Assembly: GCA_963833885.1 (NCBI GenBank)
Contig: CAWHZU010000031.1
Coordinates: forward strand, 124,001 to 188,000
Reading direction: 5' to 3'
DNA from: JASHPR01 sp963833885
GTDB taxonomy: Bacteria > Actinomycetota > Actinomycetes > Streptosporangiales > Streptosporangiaceae
DNA: 64,000 bases
Of the stretch, positions 1 through 6,830 are shown piece by piece. The stretch's first letter is position 1; every line of letters begins with the position of its first letter. The notes beneath the pieces were generated by a model. The model did no database searches, had not been told where the DNA came from, and saw only the letters and a list, made by a program, of their open reading frames with translations. The position numbers were made by a program, and so were the translations under genes.

Positions 1-835
1 CCAGCGGCGTCAGCGCGATGCCATCCGCCCCGCTCGCGTCCGGACGGCCGGAGCGGGTTGGGCGGGTGGAGCGGGCAGGGCGGGTGGAGCGGGCAGCAAA
101 CTGAGCCGCGCGCTCGGCGACGGCCTGGTCCCATCGCGGCCGCGGCACCGCCTCGTCCACCAGCCGCCAGGCCGTGGCCCTGGCCCCGCCGACGCCCTCG
201 GACCGGGTCGCGAAGTAGTCGGCCAGATCGCGGCGCACCAGCCGCTTGTCGGTCACCCGGGTCAGCCCGCCGGTGCCGGGCAGCACCCCGAGCAGCGGGA
301 GTTCCGGCAGCGACACCACGGACGAGCGGTCGTCGATGAGCATGATGTGCTCGCACGCCAGCGCGAGCTCGTAACCGCCGCCGGACGCCGTGCCGTTCAG
401 CGCCGCCAGGTACGTCTGTCCGGAGTTGGCCGAGGCGTCCTCGATGCCGTTGCGGGTCTCGTTGGTGAACTTGCAGAAGTTCACCTTCCACGCGTGCGGC
501 GAAGCGGCCAGCATCCTGATGTTGGCGCCCGCGCAGAAGATCTTGTCCTTGGCGCTGGTCAGCACCACCGTGCGCACCTCGGGGTGCTCGAACCGGAGCC
601 GCTGCACCGCGTCGTAGAGCTCGATGTCCACGCCGAGGTCGTAGGAGTTCAGCTTCAGCTCGTAGCCGTCGTGCAGCCCTCCGTGCTCGTCCACGTCCAT
701 GGCCAGCGTGGCCACCGGCCCGTCGAAGGTCAGCCGCCAGTGCCGGTAGCTGCCCGGCTCCACCTGGAAGCTGACCCGCCCGGCCTCGCCGACCGGCCCC
801 GGCGCTGAGCGTTCAAGGATCTCATCCACAGCCAT
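1..835 (-). CDS. boxC: Benzoyl-CoA-dihydrodiol lyase BoxC, 3' end beyond window
   Basis: BoxC opens the ring of 2,3-dihydro-2,3-dihydroxybenzoyl-CoA in the aerobic box pathway for benzoate. The 278 visible residues carry hallmarks of the family: SYRHWRLTFDGPVATLAMDV near residue 33, NSYDLGVDIELYDAVQRLRFEHPEVR, FCAGANIRML, the WKVNFCKFTNETRNGIED block and PLLGVLPGTGGLTRVTDKR. This is a crotonase-fold enzyme; full-length members are about 550 residues, so roughly half is missing. ATG at 835 is preferred because a -35/-10 pair (872-867 TTGACT, 850-845 TAGAGC) would start the RNA near 838; an in-frame ATG at 844 is the alternative. Near the left edge a short repeat (ARSTRP twice, then TRSGRP) is inserted where other BoxC proteins have a plain linker. 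It diverges from a PaaX-type regulator, its likely controller. Confidence 0.9.
   Translation of the reverse strand, partial: MAVDEILERSAPGPVGEAGRVSFQVEPGSYRHWRLTFDGPVATLAMDVDEHGGLHDGYELKLNSYDLGVDIELYDAVQRLRFEHPEVRTVVLTSAKDKIFCAGANIRMLAASPHAWKVNFCKFTNETRNGIEDASANSGQTYLAALNGTASGGGYELALACEHIMLIDDRSSVVSLPELPLLGVLPGTGGLTRVTDKRLVRRDLADYFATRSEGVGGARATAWRLVDEAVPRPRWDQAVAERAAQFAARSTRPARSTRPTRSGRPDASGADGIALTPL
60..95. repeat. Two 18-bp direct repeats inside boxC
   Basis: The unit GGGCGGGTGGAGCGGGCA occurs at 60-77 and 78-95 without mismatch, with a degenerate partial copy just upstream (about 50-59). Read on the minus strand in the boxC frame it encodes ARSTRP twice followed by TRSGRP, so the expansion keeps the frame. 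Confidence 0.85.
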
Positions 836-847
836 CTTCCTCATGCT

Positions 848-876
848 CTACTTGTTCATCGCTTTTAGTCAAGTAG
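848..876. promoter_or_regulatory. Inverted repeat in the boxC / paaX-like divergent promoter
   Basis: CTACTTG (848-854) and CAAGTAG (870-876) form a perfect 7-bp inverted repeat with centres 22 bp apart, about two helical turns. The right arm overlaps the -35 (872-867) and the left arm the -10 (850-845) of the inferred boxC promoter. On the plus strand TAGAAT (880-885) would be the -10 of the regulator gene. The position fits an operator of the divergently encoded PaaX-type protein; binding is inferred. Confidence 0.55.
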
Positions 877-895
877 CTGTAGAATATTGGCCGTC

Positions 896-1756
896 ATGCC
901 GACGGAGCGACCGCCTGCCCTGTCGCGCCGGCACGCCGCGGGTGCGCCGAGCGCGCGCGGGCTGCTGCTCACGTTGCTCGGCGAGTTCGTGCTGCCGGGC
1001 GGCGGCGTCGCGTGGACGTCGGCGGTGATCGCCGCGTTCGCGCGGCTCGGCATCGCGGAGAAGGCGACCAGGCAGGCGCTGATGCGCACCGCGGTCGACG
1101 GCTGGCTCAGCGCCGAGAAGACCGGCCGCCTGACCCAGTGGCATCTCACCGGCTCCGGACGGCGGCTGCTGACCGAGGGTGCCGAGCGGATCTACTCCTT
1201 CACGTCCGCCGCGGAGAACTGGGACCGGCGCTGGCTGCTGGTCGCGGCGCGGATCCCGGACGGCGACCGGAGCACACGGCACACCGTGCGCACCCGGCTG
1301 GGCTGGGCGGGCCTCGGCTGGCTGGGCCCCGGCCTGTGGATCAGCGCCCACCCGGAGCGTGAGGCCGAGGTCGCGCGGGTGCTCAGCCAGGCGGGCGTCG
1401 CCGACGCGCACCTGTTCATCGCTACCCGGTCCGGGCTCGACGGCGCGGCCGACATGGTGCGGGCGGCGTGGGACCTGGACGCCATCGAGCGGCAGTACGA
1501 GCGGTTCATCGCCGAGTTCTCCGGCGCCGAGCCCGGCGACGTGCTGGCCAGGCAGGTCGAGCTGGTGCACGCATGGCGTCGGTTCCCGGCCATCGACCCG
1601 GCGCTGCCGCGGGAGCTGCTGCCGGCCGGCTGGCGCGGGCTCGAGGCGGCCCGGCTGTTCGGGTGCCTGCATGCACGCTGGTCGGCGGCGGCGCAGGCCG
1701 AGTGGAAGCGGCTGAACGACCAGCCGTCAGGACCGGCTGGCGACGGCGGCCTCTAG
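896..1756 (+). CDS. PaaX-family transcriptional regulator
   Basis: The 286-residue protein matches the PaaX layout: an N-terminal winged helix (about residues 15-85, with GIAEKATRQALMRTAVDGWL and a following wing), a central domain (WDRRWLLVAARIPDGDRSTRHTVRTRLGWAGLGWLGPGLWIS) and a C-terminal domain ending near CLHARWSAAAQAEW. PaaX proteins are repressors that release DNA on binding an aryl-CoA ester such as phenylacetyl-CoA. Divergent placement next to boxC suggests benzoyl-CoA or a box intermediate as the ligand here (inference). ATG 896 is chosen over the in-frame TTG at 887 because TAGAAT at 880-885 predicts a leaderless RNA starting close to 896. Its 3' end overlaps the convergent SCO1-like gene by 30 bp. 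Confidence 0.85.
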   Translation: MPTERPPALSRRHAAGAPSARGLLLTLLGEFVLPGGGVAWTSAVIAAFARLGIAEKATRQALMRTAVDGWLSAEKTGRLTQWHLTGSGRRLLTEGAERIYSFTSAAENWDRRWLLVAARIPDGDRSTRHTVRTRLGWAGLGWLGPGLWISAHPEREAEVARVLSQAGVADAHLFIATRSGLDGAADMVRAAWDLDAIERQYERFIAEFSGAEPGDVLARQVELVHAWRRFPAIDPALPRELLPAGWRGLEAARLFGCLHARWSAAAQAEWKRLNDQPSGPAGDGGL

Positions 1757-2872
1757 CGCGGGCAGCGTGAGCCAGCCGTCGTGGCTCCAGAGGATCTTGC
1801 CGGACGACGAGACCAGCACGAGCCACGGCTGGTCCTGCACGCCGTAGCCGTCGGCGAGCCGGCCCGTCTCGTCGAGGCCAACCGGGTACTGCAGCGGCTG
1901 GCCGAGACCGGCCAGATAGCTCCGCACCGCAGCGACGCCGGGCTCGATGACGGCCTCGTCGACGGCGGTGACCGCGGGCAGCCCACGGTTCCGCGCGTCC
2001 TGCGTGTAGCCGTTGAGCGCGAGCAGTTCGGCGCGCAGGTCGGAGGTCTCGGTCAGCCAGGTGGCGAAGAACACGACCAGACGCGGCTTGCCGGGGCCGA
2101 GGGTGACCGAGCCCGATCCGTCGGCCGGCAGGGTGATCTGTGTCTTCGGGGAGATCCCGCTGATGTAGGAAAGCGAGCGCTCGCTGGCCAGGCGCGGGTG
2201 CCCGGGCAGGAGTCCGGACACCTCGTTGGCCAGGATCTGGGCCGACTGGCCGACGCTGGCGTAGGCCATCGTCGTCAGGTAGACCTCCTCCTCCTGGCCC
2301 CGCTGGTTGATGACGAACAGCGCCGGGGTGTGATCGACCTGGCCGGACTGGATCTGCACGTAGATGTGGTAGGCCTTCCAGACGGCGTGCAGCTGGGCTG
2401 GCGACCCGGTCAGGAAGTCCCACTGGTTCACCATGGCGTGCGAGCGCGAGTAGGCCATCACGTCGGACACCGCGGTGGCGTCGGGGTTCGCGTCGATGCC
2501 CAGCAGCTGCACGTTCTGGCCGGCCCGGCCGAGCAGCTGCTTGGCCTCCACCATGCTCATCGTGGTGAGCGGGCAGACCGTGGTGCACTCGGAGTCGGTG
2601 AAGGCCAGGATCACGACCTTGCCGCGGAACGCGCTGAGCGAGACCTGCTGGCCGAACTGATTGGTCAGCCGGAAGTCGGGCGCTGCGGCGCCGCCGAGCG
2701 AGGTACCCGGATCCAGATCGGGGTTGGCCTCGGCGGCGTGCTGCTGTCCCATGGCCGGCATCCCGGCGTGACTGGACGCAGCCGTGCCGCACGCGGTCAG
2801 TGCGGTCAGTGCCGCCAGCACCGCAAGCGCCTGCCGCATCCGTCCCCGGAATCTGCCGTTCACCGCCGCCAT
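1727..2872 (-). CDS. SCO1/SenC-like lipoprotein with second degenerate thioredoxin domain
   Basis: This is a 381-residue secreted lipoprotein. A signal peptide ends in LTAC, placing the lipid-modified Cys at about residue 28. Residues 60-215 are a SCO1/SenC redoxin domain with the CTTVCP copper site (Cys96, Cys100) and the matching distal His181 in DHTPALFV. A second thioredoxin-like domain (about 245-380) follows, but the place where WCxxC should be reads ATWLTETSD, so it has no redox cysteines. SCO1 proteins deliver copper to cytochrome c oxidase or act as thiol reductases; ctaA lies in the same window but about 60 kb away. The start is ATG 2872; ATG 2839, just before the hydrophobic segment, is an alternative. 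The two-domain build is uncommon for SCO1. Confidence 0.8.
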   Translation of the reverse strand: MAAVNGRFRGRMRQALAVLAALTALTACGTAASSHAGMPAMGQQHAAEANPDLDPGTSLGGAAAPDFRLTNQFGQQVSLSAFRGKVVILAFTDSECTTVCPLTTMSMVEAKQLLGRAGQNVQLLGIDANPDATAVSDVMAYSRSHAMVNQWDFLTGSPAQLHAVWKAYHIYVQIQSGQVDHTPALFVINQRGQEEEVYLTTMAYASVGQSAQILANEVSGLLPGHPRLASERSLSYISGISPKTQITLPADGSGSVTLGPGKPRLVVFFATWLTETSDLRAELLALNGYTQDARNRGLPAVTAVDEAVIEPGVAAVRSYLAGLGQPLQYPVGLDETGRLADGYGVQDQPWLVLVSSSGKILWSHDGWLTLPALEAAVASRS

Positions 2873-2928
2873 CTTTCCACCACCACGCCCGCTGTGCGGC
2901 GCTGGGCCCCGCTCAGCCGCCGCCCATC

Positions 2929-2982
2929 AGTGTGGTGGGTCCCAAGCTGTTCCTAGAACAACAGCTTGGGACCCTTCACACT
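2929..2982. repeat. Long inverted repeat between hxlR-like and SCO1-like genes
   Basis: Arms 2937-2951 (GGGTCCCAAGCTGTT) and 2960-2974 are perfect reverse complements with an 8-nt loop. The pairing continues outward to 2929-2951/2960-2982 with only two mismatched pairs. It lies after the HxlR stop and before the SCO1-like start, both on the minus strand. It could terminate the HxlR transcript, although no T-run follows on either strand. It could also protect mRNA or bind a protein. Confidence 0.75.
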
Positions 2983-3009
2983 GTTCGAGCGCGTGCGAGC
3001 GGCGGCCTG

Positions 3010-3492
3010 TCAGGCGATCAGGCGGGCGCCGGGGCCGGGGATGGGGGTTATCTCGCGGGGGGACGGGACGAGGTGGTCCTCGGCGCAGCGCAGCTCGAGG
3101 TGCACCGGTGAGCCGCAGTCCCGGTGCCGCAGCTCGACCACCGGGCCGTCCGGGCTTACCGCGTATGTGTTGCCCCACTCCAGCAGCCCCACCATCAGCG
3201 GGAACAGCGCCAGCCCCTTCTCTGTCAGCCGGTACTCGCTGCGTGAGCGCTGGCCCGGCTCCCGGTACGGCACCTTGCGCAGCAGCCCCTCGTCAACCAG
3301 GCGGGCCAGCCGGTCGCTGAGGACCTGCCGCGGCGCGGAGATGCGGTGGCGGATGTCGTCGAACCGGCGGACGCCGTTGAACGCCTCCCGGAGCACCAGG
3401 AACGTCCACTTCTCGCCGACGATCGCCAGTGCAGCGCCGATCGTGCAGTTCTCCGCGTCGTAGTCGAGGATCCAGGGCCGGTTCATCTCCAC
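3010..3492 (-). CDS. HxlR-family transcriptional regulator
   Basis: This 160-residue protein has a single winged-helix HxlR domain (residues 15-110). Typical family text includes ENCTIGAALAIVGEKWTFLVLREAFNGVRRFDDIRHRI, then SDRLARLVDEGLLRKV and the YRLTEKGLAL wing. The DNA-proximal Cys16 is conserved in the family and often senses thiol stress. GTG 3492 begins directly beside the 3494-3520 palindrome; ATG 3486 would shorten it by two residues. The gene diverges from a GNAT acetyltransferase, and the palindrome covers both promoters, so autoregulation plus control of the acetyltransferase is likely. Effector unknown. Confidence 0.88.
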   Translation of the reverse strand: MEMNRPWILDYDAENCTIGAALAIVGEKWTFLVLREAFNGVRRFDDIRHRISAPRQVLSDRLARLVDEGLLRKVPYREPGQRSRSEYRLTEKGLALFPLMVGLLEWGNTYAVSPDGPVVELRHRDCGSPVHLELRCAEDHLVPSPREITPIPGPGARLIA

Positions 3493-3493
3493 A

Positions 3494-3520
3494 TGCTAAG
3501 TCTGGTTGACAGACTTAGCA
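3494..3520. promoter_or_regulatory. Perfect palindrome, likely HxlR operator
   Basis: TGCTAAGTCT (3494-3503) and AGACTTAGCA (3511-3520) are exact reverse complements separated by 7 nt. The sequence abuts the GTG of the HxlR gene. It also contains the TTGACA (3506-3511) that would be the -35 of the divergent acetyltransferase gene. Size and placement fit operators described for dimeric HxlR proteins. Confidence 0.75.
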
Positions 3521-3535
3521 ACGGCGGTGCAGGCT
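3506..3535 (+). promoter_or_regulatory. Promoter of the GNAT gene, predicted leaderless
   Basis: TTGACA at 3506-3511 and CAGGCT at 3530-3535 are separated by 18 bp. Transcription should begin around 3542, exactly at the GTG used as start of the acetyltransferase. Confidence 0.5.
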
Positions 3536-3541
3536 GGGTCT

Positions 3542-4117
3542 GTGAACCGAACTCAGTTGGAAGAGCTGGACCGGCCGGTGGCCGCGCGCCCTGGAGGCGC
3601 GGTCGAGTACCGGAGCGTGGTCGCGGCGGACTGCGATGCGATGCTGTCGTTCCTCACCGGGCTCTCGCTCCGCACCCGGTTCCTGCGGTTCTTCACCCCG
3701 GCGTCGCCGCCGAGCCCCGCGGTGCTGCGCGGTATGTGCGGCGGCGGGCGCACGACCGACGCGATCGTCGCGATGCACGACGGCGTGATCGTGGGCCATG
3801 GGATGGCCGCGGACAGCCTCAGCCCCGAGGGCTGCCTGGTGAGCGACATCGGCGTCGTGATGGCGGACCGCTGGCAGAACCTGGGCATCGGCTCGCAGGT
3901 GCTGGACCGGGTGGTCGCTCGGGCGACCGCGCGGGGCGTGAGCGTGCTGGTCATGGACGTGCTGCCGGAGAACAAGCAGATGCTGGCGATGATCTGCCGG
4001 CGGTGGGCAGGCGCCGGGTACCGGTTCGCCGGTGACGCGGTGACCGCCCGGGTGTACCTGCCCGGCGTGCCTGCAGCGAAGGGAGCCTGCGGTGGCGCAG
4101 ATCTCCGGGCCGCGTGA
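3542..4117 (+). CDS. GNAT-family N-acetyltransferase
   Basis: The 191-residue protein has one GNAT fold (about residues 20-175). A beta4 strand GCLVSDIGVVMADRWQNLGIGS leads into the acetyl-CoA pyrophosphate loop (RWQNLGIGSQVL), followed by VLVMDVLPENKQMLAMICRRWAGAGYRF. The N-terminal part (YRSVVAADCDAMLSFLTGLSLRTRFLRFF) resembles the acetyltransferase domain fused to Pat/acyl-CoA synthetase-like proteins, so protein or small-molecule acetylation are both open. GTG 3542 is preferred over the in-frame TTG at 3506, which lies inside the operator. It overlaps the next gene by 26 bp, so the two are probably cotranscribed. Confidence 0.8.
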   Translation: MNRTQLEELDRPVAARPGGAVEYRSVVAADCDAMLSFLTGLSLRTRFLRFFTPASPPSPAVLRGMCGGGRTTDAIVAMHDGVIVGHGMAADSLSPEGCLVSDIGVVMADRWQNLGIGSQVLDRVVARATARGVSVLVMDVLPENKQMLAMICRRWAGAGYRFAGDAVTARVYLPGVPAAKGACGGADLRAA

Positions 4118-4652
4118 CGCCCCGCCGGACGGCGCACGGCTCGCCGAGCGCAACGGCGGGCCGGACCCGCAGCGGCAGCGCAGCTACGAGTGGCAGGATC
4201 CGGCCATCTCGGCGGCGGTCGCGCCGACGATGGCGGGCATCGACTTCTTCCGGGCGCTCCTCGACGGCGCGCTCCCGATTCCCCCGGTCGCCGCCACGCT
4301 CGGCTTCACCATGGTTCTCGCCGACCCGGGCCGGGTCGTCTTCGAGTTCACGCCCGCTGAGTTCCACTACAACCCGATCGGCTCGGTGCACGGCGGTGTC
4401 TACGCGACGATGTGCGACTCGGCGTGCGGCTGTGCCGTGCACAGCATGCTGCCCAAGGGGGCCTACTACACGTCGCAGGACCTGAGCGTGAAGTTCCTGC
4501 GCCCGATCACCGGGTCGACCGGGCCGCTGCAGTGCGAGGGCACCGTCATCCACCTCGGCTCCCGCACTGCGCTCGCTCAGGCCCGGCTCACCGATGCCCA
4601 GGGAAAGCTGTATGCGCACGCGACGAGCAGTTGCCTTGTCTTCCGGCCGTAA
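4092..4652 (+). CDS. PaaI-family hotdog thioesterase
   Basis: This 186-residue hotdog-fold protein hydrolyses acyl-CoA thioesters. The active-site segment is FHYNPIGSVHGGVYATMCDSACGCAVHSML (about residues 97-126), with the HGG turn and downstream Asp of PaaI and 4HBT-II enzymes. The strands TSQDLSVKFLRPI and RTALAQARLTDAQGKLYAHATSSCLVF complete the fold. GTG 4092 has AGGGAG at a good distance. The N-terminal 40 residues are an extra polar stretch not needed for the fold. It overlaps the upstream acetyltransferase. A thioesterase close to box and fadD genes suggests turnover of CoA esters, with no evidence for one substrate. Confidence 0.85.
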   Translation: MAQISGPRDAPPDGARLAERNGGPDPQRQRSYEWQDPAISAAVAPTMAGIDFFRALLDGALPIPPVAATLGFTMVLADPGRVVFEFTPAEFHYNPIGSVHGGVYATMCDSACGCAVHSMLPKGAYYTSQDLSVKFLRPITGSTGPLQCEGTVIHLGSRTALAQARLTDAQGKLYAHATSSCLVFRP

Positions 4653-4662
4653 ATAGCCGGGC

Positions 4663-6522
4663 TCAGGTCTCGTACAGGGCGTCGATCACGTCGGCGTACT
4701 TGGCGTGCACCACCCGGCGCTTGAGCTTCAGCGTCGGCGTCAGCTCCTCGCTTTCCGCGGTCCACTCGACCGGCAGCAGCCGCCACTTCTTCACCTGCTG
4801 CACCCGAGCCAGGTGCTGGTTGGCGGTGGCCACCGCCTCGCCCACCGCCTCGAGCACCGCGGGCTCCTCGGCAAGCTGGGCCAGCGAGGACGCCTCGATG
4901 CCGTGCGCCCTGGCCCACGCGGGCGCCACATCGCCGTCGAGGGTCAGCAGCGCCACCACGTACGGCCGCCCGTCCCCGAAGCTCAGCGCCTGGCCGATCA
5001 GCGGGTGGGCGACCAGCAGGTTCTCGATCGCGGCCGGGGAGATGTTCTCCCCGCCCGACGTGATGATGAGCTCCTTCTTGCGGTCTACGACGGACAGGAA
5101 TCCGTCCGGGTCGAGCGAGCCGATGTCGCCGGTATGCAGCCAGCCGTCGGCGTCGATCAGCTCGGCCGTCCGCTCCGGCAGGTTGAGGTAGCCGGGGGTG
5201 TTGAGCGGCCCGCGGGTCAGGATCTCACCGTCGTCCGCGATCCAGACCTCCACCCCGGGCACCGCCCGCCCCACGGTCCCCAGCCGGAACGCGTCGGGGG
5301 TGTTGGTCGTGAACGCGCCGGTGGTTTCGGTCATCCCGTAGACGTCGAGGATCTTCATGCCCAGCCCGGCGAAGAACTCCGCCACGTCGGGCGGCAGCGG
5401 CGCGGCCGCGCTGGCCACCATCGTCGCCTCGCCGAGGCCGAGCAGGGACCGGATCGGCCGCAGCACGTTCTCGTCGGCCTGGCGGAACTCCTCGGCCAGG
5501 TCATAGGGGGTGGTGTTGCCGAACTCACAGCTCTTCACGTACTTGCGGCCGGCCGCCATCGCCTCGTCGACCACGGCCCGCTTCGCCGGATCCTGCTCGG
5601 CGGCCAGCAGCGCCTGAATGCCCGCCTGGATCTTCTCCCAGACCCTCGGCACCCCGAAGAACGCGGTCGGCTTGACCGCGCCGAGCGTCGCGACCAGGTC
5701 CGTGGTTGCGTGGCAGAAATGGACGTGCCACGCGTAGTGCACGGGCAGGTAGATCGTGAACATCCGCTCGGCGATGTGCGCCAGCGGCAGGTAGGACACC
5801 CACCGGGTGCGCGGTTCGATGAAGCCGGTTACGTCGCCAGTCGCGACCTCGTAGAGCACGTTGCGGTGGGTGATGATCACGCCCTTGGGGTTCCCCGTGG
5901 TGCCCGAGGTGTACAGCACGGTCGCCGGGTCATCGGGATCGATTCCCGCCACCCGGTCGGCGACCGCCCCGGGGGCAGCGGCCAGCCGCTCCCGGCCTCG
6001 CTCGAAGAGGTCCGCCCAGGTCAGGTACTGGTCGCCGGGCGGGCACGCGGCCGCGTCCCTGACGATCACCTTCTTCACGCCCGGCAGCTCGGACAGCACC
6101 GGCTGCCAGCGCGCGAGCTCCGCCGGGCCGTCGAGCACCGCGATCGTGGCGCCGCAGTCGGCCGCCACGTAGCGGACCTGGTCGGGGGCGAGGGTGGCGT
6201 AGAACGTGACCGGTACTCCCCCGGCGTGCATCACCGCGAAGTCGGCCAGCACGTGCTCGACCCGGTTCGGCAGCATCAGTGCCACCCGGTCACCGGGCTC
6301 CAGGCCGAGGTCGATCAGCCCGGCGGCCAGCTCGGATGCCTGCTGGCGGGTCTGCTCCCAGGTAATCGTCTGCCACGCCCCGCCGTCGTCGCGGTCGGAG
6401 TACGCGGGCTCGCCGCCCCAGCGCTCCGCCGTGGCCGCGAGGCGGGCAGCCACGGTCGCGCCCGCGTCGCCCCAGGCCGCCTGCTCTATCTCCGCCCGCT
6501 GGCCCAAGATCTCTGCCGTCAC
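4663..6522 (-). CDS. fadD: Long-chain acyl-CoA synthetase (FadD15-like)
   Basis: A 619-residue ANL-superfamily enzyme that activates fatty acids with ATP and CoA. Visible signatures are the P-loop YTSGTTGNPKGVIITH (about 207-222), the GVPRVWEKI block typical of long-chain ligases, the adenine-binding YGMTETTG (about 395), the WLHTGDIG motif and the C-terminal LKRRVV region. Length and the AMP-binding core match bacterial FadD15 and eukaryotic-like long-chain ligases. GTG 6522 has a strong AGGAGG at 6534-6529. It converges with the PaaI gene, leaving 10 bp between the stops. Confidence 0.92.
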   Translation of the reverse strand: MTAEILGQRAEIEQAAWGDAGATVAARLAATAERWGGEPAYSDRDDGGAWQTITWEQTRQQASELAAGLIDLGLEPGDRVALMLPNRVEHVLADFAVMHAGGVPVTFYATLAPDQVRYVAADCGATIAVLDGPAELARWQPVLSELPGVKKVIVRDAAACPPGDQYLTWADLFERGRERLAAAPGAVADRVAGIDPDDPATVLYTSGTTGNPKGVIITHRNVLYEVATGDVTGFIEPRTRWVSYLPLAHIAERMFTIYLPVHYAWHVHFCHATTDLVATLGAVKPTAFFGVPRVWEKIQAGIQALLAAEQDPAKRAVVDEAMAAGRKYVKSCEFGNTTPYDLAEEFRQADENVLRPIRSLLGLGEATMVASAAAPLPPDVAEFFAGLGMKILDVYGMTETTGAFTTNTPDAFRLGTVGRAVPGVEVWIADDGEILTRGPLNTPGYLNLPERTAELIDADGWLHTGDIGSLDPDGFLSVVDRKKELIITSGGENISPAAIENLLVAHPLIGQALSFGDGRPYVVALLTLDGDVAPAWARAHGIEASSLAQLAEEPAVLEAVGEAVATANQHLARVQQVKKWRLLPVEWTAESEELTPTLKLKRRVVHAKYADVIDALYET

Positions 6523-6830
6523 GCCCTACCTCCTAGACACCGACCCCGCGCCGCAGGAAACCTGCTCGTACGCATGCCACCATGCCGGCCGCCCGCGCCG
6601 CAAGACGGGCGGCGCGTCAGGGTCACGACGGGCCCGCGGGCTTGGCGCCGATCGTTTGCCGAATGACCCTTGCCCAGTCGATGACTGATAGCCGGTTACA
6701 CCCTGTCCATACCCTGACTTGGGCTTGACCCTTCTTCAGCTTTGCCGCGGGTATCGTGACCGCGTTCTTTGGATATCCGCGTTCACTGGACAGCTGTACC
6801 GGGCCGCAGCCAGACCAGAAGGGATGCCCG
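6523..6830. other. Intergenic region between fadD and the first GT87 gene
   Basis: About 310 bp separate the divergent fadD and GT87 genes. The left part holds the fadD ribosome-binding site. The right part, which is lower in GC, holds the AGAAGGGA ribosome-binding site of the GT87 gene (6817-6824). No convincing ORF, repeat or RNA gene is visible. Confidence 0.6.

Noticed and set aside
60..95. Short direct repeats considered as a CRISPR start
   Set aside because: The repeats are adjacent with no spacers and keep the boxC frame.
3506..3541. TTG 3506 as the start of the GNAT gene
   Set aside because: It lies within the HxlR palindrome and forms the -35 sequence, with no ribosome-binding site. 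GTG 3542 fits a leaderless transcript.
4705..6666. A long uninterrupted reading frame of over 600 codons on the strand opposite fadD
   Set aside because: High-GC coding sequence leaves long open frames on the opposite strand. The translation is rich in His, Arg and Gly with no family motif, while the minus strand encodes a complete FadD.
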